Source of the DNA: Gloeophyllum trabeum ATCC 11539 | Lineage: Eukaryota > Basidiomycota > Agaricomycetes > Gloeophyllales > Gloeophyllaceae | NCBI RefSeq assembly: GCF_000344685.1 | Contig: NW_006920411.1 | Location: 2,405,422-2,469,421, forward strand | Reading direction: 5' to 3' | DNA length: 64,000 nt | Part shown: positions 56,581 to 64,000 of the stretch, in pieces | Position numbering within the stretch: the first letter of the stretch is position 1 | How the letters are laid out: each line of letters opens with the position of its first letter | Notes under the pieces: model-generated | Database searches by the model: none | The model's input: the letters and a program-made list of their open reading frames with translations, nothing else | Told to the model about the DNA's origin: nothing | Translations under genes and position numbers: made by a program

Positions 56581-58792
56581 ATGACGATTACTCCGCCAAC
56601 ATGTGAGCCTCTGTGCAGGTTTACCGACAGGTGCGTTCCGCGCGACTCAAGACGCCCAATGGACTGGTGTTGATGCCTGAACCATCGGCCACATAGGTTG
56701 TACTTCACGACGTTCCCCCAGCCCGCCCCTCCAGCCGATGTTCTCAATCGTTCCGCGAGCGCCGGCTCAACCCCCCAACCTCGAATACGCGGGTCTCCAA
56801 AGGGCGAAGCACCGGTGACTCCTGAAGACAACTCTTTATACTACTACTTTATAGTCGACGATTCGCTGCCATATCTGTCGTTCTACTTGGACTGGGGACC
56901 CTTGAACCTTGCGCAGGTGTACAAGGTGTGCATCTATATTCATGAGTTGCTGGAGGTACGTGGTCATGTTTAGCGCCGAGAGTGCCAGGGCTGAGATGCC
57001 ACAGGACGAGGAAATCGCGAACCACAAACTTGTTATGTACACCAGCAACGATCCCCGGAAGAAGGCGAATGCGGCGTTGCTTATGGCCCTTTATGTTGTG
57101 AGTTGTAGTGTCCCCCTCTGTCACGTGCTTGCTCAATGGCGGGCAGATGATTGTCCTACGACGAGCGCCCTGGGAGGCTTTCCATCCGATAGCAGAGCTT
57201 GAGTTTATGCCATTCCGAGATGCTGGACGCGGACCATCAGACTTCAACCTCAGCATCCAGGACTGCTTATGGGGTGTCTGGAAAGCTATGCAAAACGGGC
57301 TATGCGATATGAACGAATTTAGCGCCGATGAATACGAATATTATGAGAAAGTGGAGAATGGAGACTGGAACTGGATAACTCCAAACTTTATTGCGTTTGC
57401 GTCTCCGGTGGATTTACTATGGATCAAGGAGGAAAAAGAAAAAAAGGAGTCGGAGAGGTCGGGAGCGGGGACGCCGGCGCGCACGAAGCCTGCGCCGACA
57501 AGCATGAGAGGCAAGTTGACGCCTGCATTCCAAAACTGCTTGGACTACTTCGAGAAGAAGAACGTCAAGGCAGTCGTGCGGTTAAACAATCAGCTATACG
57601 ACAAGACTTTGTTCGAAGAGCGCGGCATCAAGCACGTTGAGATGTACTTCGACGATGGTACTAATCCGACTGATGAGATCGTCCGCCAGTTCATCGACTT
57701 GTCCGATGAGGTAGTGGAATCGGGAGGCGTTGTGGCTGTCCACGTACGTGACTTTATTCTTTGTTCTTCATTATGTCCTTAGGTCGCTCCCCTCAGTGTA
57801 AAGCTGGTCTGGGCCGGACAGGAACTTTGATAGGTGCATATCTCATCTGGAAATACGGCTTCACTGCCCATGAAGCAATTGGCTTCATGCGTATCCTGCG
57901 ACCAGGAAGCGTGGTCGGCCCCCAGCAACAATACATGTACTTGAAGCAGCTGGAATGGGTCAAGTGGGCAGCTGTCGACGAGATGCTAAAGGCGCAGAAG
58001 GCCGCGGCAATGGCTGCGTTCCCTCTTGTTGCACCAGCGACACCTCCAGCCGAGACTCGTGAACTGGAGGAAGTGGCGATGGAGGTGGCCCACATCCCTT
58101 CGAGGGACCTGCCACCTGTTACACCGAGCAAGCACGTTCTTGCGGGAACCGCGAAGGCAGGAGAGATCACGCCACCGGGACAACCTCGTAAGACACCGGC
58201 TGCGAAGCGAATGGCTGTCGACTTCGATTCGGATGACGAAGTCGAGAACGACGTCCTCCCTGCGCTGAACGTGGCGGCACCCAAGTCCCCCGTCAAGCGC
58301 AGCTCCCGTGGCCATCGGATGCCAAACTCAGAGTCTCGGGCGACTCGCATAACGAGGTCCGCTGTTTCTCATGGTATGAAGGAAGCGGGTGCGGGTCTAG
58401 GACCGGTCAGGTCAACGACTGGACAGGGGCCAAACAAGATCCCTAGGCTAGCTAACGGCTCCGCGGCTGATGCTCCCGTTACCCGTGCCCGAGCGGCGGC
58501 GGCGGCTGCTGCCGGAGTGAAGACTCGTCGAGGGACCGTAACGAAAGCTCCTGGAACTCCATCCCGATTACCAACGCTTATTCCCAGCAAGCGGGGACAT
58601 GCCAACTCGAATTCTCTGAACGAAGTGGCTGCTGCCACGGTCAAAGTAACCGTTGTCGCTACCAAGGATACTACCTGGGTGAAGGACAATGCCACTACTG
58701 CGGTGGCTCCCGGGACGAAGAAGGAGAGGCCCAATCTGAGACCCCTACGGCGGAGACGGAGCAGCTTCAGCTCTGCTGATGTCGTGGCATAG
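56581..58792 (+). CDS. CDC14: Dual-specificity phosphatase CDC14
   Basis: A mitotic-exit phosphatase that reverses CDK phosphorylation. Five exons (56581-56630, 56697-56955, 57005-57097, 57147-57743, 57797-58792) give 664 aa. The start MTITPPTCEPLCRFTDR runs into LYFTTFPQP across intron 1. The A-domain has YYYFIVDDSLPYLSFYLDWG; the catalytic domain has the CX5R loop HCKAGLGRTG with Cys334 and Arg340, and FMRILRPGSVVGPQQQYMYL after it. Intron 4 falls between the His and Cys of the active site. The C-terminal third is basic and disordered with several S/T-P sites (KTPAAKRMAVDFDSDDE). It is divergent from the MBP1-like gene. Confidence 0.96.
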
Positions 58793-59226
58793 TCTTTTGG
58801 ATCTCGATCTCGGACTTGTATCTTCACCATCGCATATTTGATCTGCTCTGGGTCTGCTATCCTCTGCCTCCACGCATTTATTTCCGATTATGCATCTCTG
58901 TGTGATATACTGTCTTGTTCTTGCGTCTTCGCTGTGAATATTTGCATTGTCTACGTGACACCCCCTTTTGATTCAACGATGCGTCCCTCCTTCAAATCCC
59001 ACCAGCCCCGCATAGCGATTACTTCCCACCAGTGCCGCTCCTTCACGCCCTTTGTTCTTTTCCTTCGATCCTCAGAATGCCACTCGGTAATTATTTGTAT
59101 AATGGAGGCGTCCGGTTTCTTCTCTATATATAACTGTAATATACTCGTTTGTATGAATAAATTATCTTCCAGCATGTTATACATTTTATTTGCTGTACAT
59201 TTTGGCTCACGAAACTCGCCGTGTAT
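58793..59226. other. Convergent 3' region between CDC14 and HEM12
   Basis: About 430 bp, T-rich, with no motif-bearing frame. Probable 3' UTRs of both genes. Confidence 0.5.
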
Positions 59227-60481
59227 CTAGACAGCTTTGGCCGAATACTTGTGGACACACTCGAAGAAGAAGCGTAGGTCCTCCGGGTCTACCCCGGGAG
59301 TGATCCCGTGGCCCAGGTTTGCGATCCACCCTTTCGCAGACCCTCCCATCTTGAAGCTCTCGGCCATCCTCTTCACCTCTCTCTCTATCGCCTCCCGACC
59401 GCCGTACAGGACGTTCGGGTCCAAGTTGCCCTGCAAGGCTACCTTGTCCCCGACGATCCGGCGCGCCTCCACGGCGTCAATACACCAGTCAAGGCCGAGT
59501 ACATCATAACCGGCGACTGCTTGTGCTGCCAACGACTGGTTGGCGCCTTTAGCGAAGAGTGTCATGGGTACTGCGGGTATGTTCTCGGAGGCGAGGCGAG
59601 AGCGAACGCCAGCGGATATCCGCTTCAGGGAGGGAAGAGAAAAAATCGCAAAGTCGTGCGGGGAGAGCTCCCCAGCCCAGGAGTCGAATACTTGCACGAG
59701 CTGTACACGAAAACATGCGTTACTCTCGATCAGATATGTGCGGGCGCGGCACTGACCTGTGCGCCGGCTTTGATTTGGCCGACCAGCAAGTCTACGCAGA
59801 CATCTGCTATCCGCGTGAGCAGCGCCTTGCTCTCCTCGGGATACTTGAATAGCCAAGTCTTGCACTTCTGGAACGTCTTTGTCCCCCCGCCCTCGATCAT
59901 GTACGAGAACAGCGTCCACGGTGCCCCGCAGAATCCGATTAGCGGAACTTCGCCGTTCAGCTCTTTCCGGACTTTCGTGATAGCCTCGAACATGTACCCG
60001 AGCTCAACGTTCACGTCCACCACTTTCTTTAGCTTCTCCACGTCCGCGGGCACATTCAGCGGTTCAGGAAAGTAGGGACCGGGTGTCATCTGGACGTCCA
60101 TGCCCATCGCTTGGGGGACGACGAGGATGTCGCTGAAGATGATGGCAGCATCGAGCAGACCTTTGTACCGTCTGATGGGCTGCAGCGTGATTTCGCTTGC
60201 TAACTCTGGAGTTCTGCATATCTCGAAGAACTCGTGGTTCGCTCGCACGGCTCTGAATTCTTGGATGCGTTCATGTCAAACGAACGCTCATGATGAGGGG
60301 AATAGTATCACGAACCTGGGAGGTATCGTCCTGCTTGGCGCATGACCCATACGGGTGCCCTTGCGGTCTCCTCGCCTGGCCCGCCTTTTCAGCTATGTAT
60401 TGAGACATGTTCGATTTCAGACAGACCTTTAGCTGCCCTAATGAGCAGGTCATTTTTGAGCGGTGCAAATGCTTCCGGCAT
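59227..60481 (-). CDS. HEM12: Uroporphyrinogen decarboxylase (haem biosynthesis)
   Basis: Removes four carboxyl groups from uroporphyrinogen III to give coproporphyrinogen III in the cytosol. Four exons (60481-60427, 60375-60316, 60259-59757, 59700-59227) give 363 aa. The start MPEAFAPLKNDLLIRAAKGE precedes the signature RAPVWVMRQAGRYLPEFR (24-41). IIFSDILVVPQAMGM holds the catalytic Asp; FCGAPWTLFSYMIEGGG and SWAGELSPHDF are substrate-cleft segments. The C-terminus reads GWIANLGHGITPGVDPEDL. Phases close at every intron. Confidence 0.97.
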
Positions 60482-60838
60482 GTCCGTATATTGGTCGTAT
60501 CTGTGTTCCTCCGGTCAGACAGGTCACACCAGACTGGTGTACTGATGCAGGCGTACTTATGCAAGCCTTATGTCTGCCCTGCAAGCACGTCTTGGACCGC
60601 AAGATACAGCTGACAGTCAGGTATTGCGGGCGTAAGTATACCGGTCCTTTAGATCGACTGCCAGTAGAACGGACATCGTGATTGTAAGGGTGAGAATCGA
60701 GCTCTAATAGGCTCTATCTAATCTTGGCACTGTTCGGGTCGCGTCCGACCAAGGGCGCGTCCACCATTCCAGGCGACGTTCAAGCCACCCTTGTTGACTG
60801 CTGTCTCGAAAGCTGCATCTCTCTAAGGCGCAACCGGT
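60482..60838. promoter_or_regulatory. Divergent promoter between HEM12 and SHG1
   Basis: A 357-bp spacer between two divergent starts. No TATA box is evident. Confidence 0.4.
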
Positions 60839-61943
60839 ATGCCCATCAGCAACCCGAATCAGCTGGTCGACGAGTATGTCTAGGGGAAGTGGAAGTTCTG
60901 GCTTAGACCTGATGGTCAGGCGTGGTTAGGTTCAAGAAATCAGGAGAATTCGATCGGCTACGACGGGAGCTGCTCAAACAGTTCCAAAAGAGCGTCAGTA
61001 TTCTACTGCATTCCCTCTTATCCCATGTCTGAACTCAGTTGGAAGGATGGGATTGACTCGTTCATGGCCCGAGTAGAAGACATAGCTCGGCAGCGAATCA
61101 ATGCAGACCAGAAGCTGCAATACATGCCACCGGAAGCCGTCCACAGGGAACTTATGCAGGAAATTGATCGGTGCGTTCACCGCCCGTTGACCGCCTGCCA
61201 TGTCTTCAAGTCGCCGGTGGCTCTCTCATAATGACATCTCGTAAAGGTATCCGTTGGTAGAACGCGCTGTCGCAGATGCCCGCATGCTGTCGGACCCCGG
61301 CTTTTCTGCTGGCATTCATAGGTCGGTAACTCGGATCCTCCGCCAAGACAGAGGGGAACCTTTGGAAGAGGATGAAGCTGGGTCGCCGGAAGGTATGACT
61401 ACAGAATAGTGACTGAACCCTGAGCTGAAAACCTTGTTTGATGCCCGTTCAGCTATGGACATCGATGAGCCGTCAGACGATGAAACTCCCGTCAACACTC
61501 CCAATATTATTTCCCATCACGCGGACGCGCCACCGCCTCCAGTGCAAAACGATGTCGCACCGCTGAGGAATAGTACCCCGGCACTGGATGGCGTAGAGTC
61601 GAATCCAATGGACAGTGGACCTGCTCCCGCAGTCGAGTCGGCGGACATAGATTCTGCGTCTGTGCCTGACATCTCGGCCTCGAAGAAATCCTCCGAAGAT
61701 ACCACTCAGGTGGACGGTTCCGATACATCGAAGGCGGGAGTCGAAGCGCCTTCGGATGGCCAAACCATCCAGACAGTGGACGATTTGACCTCGAAGGCAT
61801 CTCCAGTTGCGGACGCCGTTATCACTGACGCCGGGGAACCTAAATCCGACTCAAACGCTTCAGACAATGCACCCATACCTGACCATTCCGTCCCCCGTGA
61901 TGCAGATACGACGCATGTCATCCAGGAAGCACCAGCAATGTAA
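60839..61943 (+). CDS. SHG1: COMPASS complex subunit Shg1-like
   Basis: A subunit of the Set1/COMPASS histone H3K4 methyltransferase. Five exons (60839-60873, 60930-60993, 61046-61170, 61247-61392, 61453-61943) close in phase and give 286 aa. The domain reads NPNQLVDEFKKSGEFDRLRR, then FMARVEDIARQRINADQKLQ, VHRELMQEIDRYPLVERAVA and FSAGIHRSVTRILRQDRGE. The second half is acidic and Ser/Pro-rich, without a fold. The acceptor of exon 3 (TTGGAAG) is weak, but it is the only one that keeps the frame. Confidence 0.88.
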
Positions 61944-62364
61944 CCTCAATCCGAGAGACAGCAGCATTGGATTACTATTCATACAAACAGGCATCCATGT
62001 AATATTAATTTAGCAGGTAAGTGGCGTTCTCATATGGATCCACCTCGGTGATCTGAAGTCACGTTGGGCCTTGCAAGGTATCGCAATAGTAGGGGGGCTA
62101 GCACGCTGTATTTTCCCTGATCTATGCTACACGACCCTGGCGGACGAGCCAAGCCGAAGGTCAGGTATGTACAAGGTTCAGACATATATCACAGTAAATT
62201 CGAAGGGAGGGTAAGATAAAGCAATGAGAAGCTACGTCAAGAACCCGATTTCAAGGAGCATGTCTGGCAACCGGAACCTGACCGGTGCTCAACAATCCGG
62301 TCGAGCAGGACCGGTGGCATGCATTATGTCGGACTCGAGGCGACGGATGGACGGCGGTCGCCAG
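61944..62364. other. Convergent 3' region between SHG1 and the P450 gene
   Basis: About 420 bp without a supported gene. Confidence 0.5.
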
Positions 62365-64000
62365 TTATTCAATTGAACGAATGAGAGCCTCCGCCTTCGG
62401 CGAGCGGGGTTTAATGGAGCAAGGGAATGGCTTCGGGTGGCTGTGAGGTCCAATCAAGACACGTCAGTATCAAGAATGAAAGGTATCGCAGATCCATGAT
62501 GGAATAGCGGGGAAGCTGCGAAGGAGTGCAATGCTATGCCAACCTGATAGTCCCACTCGTATTGTCTAGGACGGGTTCCAAGACATTCCCGCTTGCGTCC
62601 ACGACTTTCGCGATGTCGAATGCTGCTAGGGACATGGCGCAGGAAATGAATATCGACGCGTCCGCAAGATTCATTCCGGGGCAGATTCTACGAAGAGGTG
62701 GGGAATCAGGACGCGTCTAACCACAAAACATGACGTGCGACTACTAACCGCCTTCCGAATCCAAAGCAGAACGAGCGAGGATCTTCTTCTGGCTCAGCCT
62801 TAAGGAACCGGCCAGGATCAAACTCTAAAGGATTCGAGTACGTCCTCGGATCATGTAGAATCTGCCTGTAGGCGCCAATCGCACCAGGCAATCGGCGGAC
62901 TTGGGTCAGAAAACAAGCACAAGCGACGATCCTTAGGCACACGCACCAGATGTTGGCGATGACCAGCGAGCCTTTGGGAATATAGTAACCTTCGTGGACG
63001 TCGTCTTCGGTCACCCGGTGAGGCACGCCTTTCAATAGCAATCGTGTCAGCGCATACGTGAAACAGACTCGGAAGACAATGGAACGATGCTCACCTAGAG
63101 GCGTAACTGGATTCCATCGCAGCACTTCTTTGACCAATGCCTCGACATATGGGAGGTGCTCCCGGTCAGCAAACGTGGGCAACCGATCGCAGCCGATGAC
63201 AGCGTCGATTTCGGCATGGGCCCTCTTCTGAGCTTCCGGGTAAAGCGTCATGGCGAGGTAGAAAGTGTATATGGCTGAAACGGTCTGATGGGATAGAATC
63301 GTATCAGCGTCTGGTCAATACGGCCAGTACAGTCACCTTACCGTATCAGCCCCGCCTGAGACACCATGCGGAGGCGTGGTCAGTGCGAGTGTGGCGTTCA
63401 ATCGAGAAATTGAGGTTACCTGAGTAGAGGGACGCCGCTGCCCATTTGATCGTGGTCTCTTCCTCAGGAACGACGTCTCCGCCTTCGAGAAGGCTCTGCG
63501 TGAATGAGGGAGGGGCTATCCCGGCAGCCTGATGATCCAGACTTCAGTACGATCCAGATATCCAGAAAGGTGCTTCGACTTACGATTTGACGCTTTACGA
63601 AGTCCAGCGGCACATTGGTCATGTCATTTAGTGTCTTGCCCCAGTTCGCAGCCTTCTTTTTCCAGCCCGCGCCAGGGACCCAGTCGGGTATGTGCCGTAC
63701 TTGACACAGATAGGTATGAACTTGTGCCGAGAGGTTTTACGGCTTTACTTACGCGCAGGAATGATGTCGACCAGGAAAGCACCGGGCGCAGTTGCAAGAG
63801 AGAACTGCTCCGTAGCTTTCTCGACGATATCCACAATGGGATCGGCTTCATCCTTCACTATGTAGCCATAGGCGATCTGTAGGATGATGGAGCCGGCCGT
63901 CCTGGTATCATGTGCTCGTCAGCGACACTGTAAAGTATTCTTCATATCATGATACTGACCATCGGATATGTTCGGCAATCTCCTCAGGCTTGCTCAAGAC
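62365..64000 (-). CDS. Cytochrome P450 (C-terminal part)
   Basis: A haem-thiolate monooxygenase; the gene runs past the end of the window. Read on the minus strand: an early segment IVDIVEKATEQFSLATAPGA then VRHIPDWVPGAGWKKKA, and an I-helix region ending GGADTTVSAIYTFYLAMTL. The K-helix ExxR lies in VEALVKEVLRWNPVTPLG, then come HRVTEDDVHEGYYIPKGS and FDPGRFLKAEPEEDPRSF. The haem loop FCFGFGRRICPGMNLADAS supplies the Cys ligand across an intron. The end is SIKPRSPKAEALIRSIE (stop at 62365-62367). The layout suits the multi-intron P450s abundant in wood-decay fungi; substrate unknown. Confidence 0.92.

Noticed and set aside
56581..56630. CDC14 start codon created by splicing across a 16-nt intron
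   Set aside because: The apparent intron is far too short. Reading straight through from ATG 56581 gives CEPLCRFTDR in frame with the next exon.

Overview
The window is nuclear DNA of a filamentous basidiomycete, most likely an Agaricomycete. Genes sit on both strands, lack operons, and are split by many 45-60 nt introns with GT-AG or occasional GC-AG ends. The gene families fit: small DUF6593-like proteins, a bZIP/DUF3425 factor, a fungal 7TM orphan receptor, a GH128 enzyme, a P450, and an APSES-ankyrin MBF subunit. I rebuilt exon structures by hand. For most genes every intron phase closes; where it does not, the entry says so.

Layout. 1-9 kb: the 5' part of a secreted M28 leucine aminopeptidase (-), mitoribosomal uL11m (+), a DUF6593-like gene (+), an AhpD-like gene (-), an ambiguous stretch, and a secreted GH128 glucanase (-). 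9-20 kb: a two-RRM protein (+), a G-patch/DUF4187 protein (+), a hypothetical gene (-), RPB12 (+), a second DUF6593-like gene (-), an unresolved 1.5 kb, a bZIP/DUF3425 regulator (+), mitoribosomal uS14m (-), and a small membrane protein (+). 20-35 kb: an MFS transporter (-), a 4 kb gap without recognisable genes, an Fpk1/nrc-2-like AGC kinase (+), and a 5.9 kb gene-free island rich in foldback and inverted-repeat elements. 35-64 kb is gene-dense: an IME4/METTL3-type m6A methyltransferase (+), a 10-exon 7TM protein (-), GatC-like (-) divergent from an mS34-like mitoribosomal gene (+), an acyl-CoA-binding protein with a C-terminal anchor (+), an ENT nucleoside transporter (-), an ACC-synthase-like aminotransferase (-), VFA1 (-), glutathione-dependent formaldehyde dehydrogenase (+), uL24m (-), an MBP1-like MBF subunit (-) divergent from CDC14 (+), uroporphyrinogen decarboxylase (-) divergent from SHG1 (+), and a partial P450 (-).

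Themes. Five genes serve mitochondrial translation (uL11m, uS14m, uL24m, mS34-like, GatC-like), and two of these share one divergent promoter. Two cell-cycle genes (MBP1-like, CDC14) are divergent and flank a region with two perfect MCB sites (ACGCGT). I see no defence island, CRISPR array, biosynthetic cluster or clearly new multi-gene system. The least explained parts are the repeat island at 29.4-35.3 kb, the orphan 7TM gene, the unassigned coding-like stretches near 6 kb and 16 kb, and a stop-free GC-AG intron inside the kinase activation segment.
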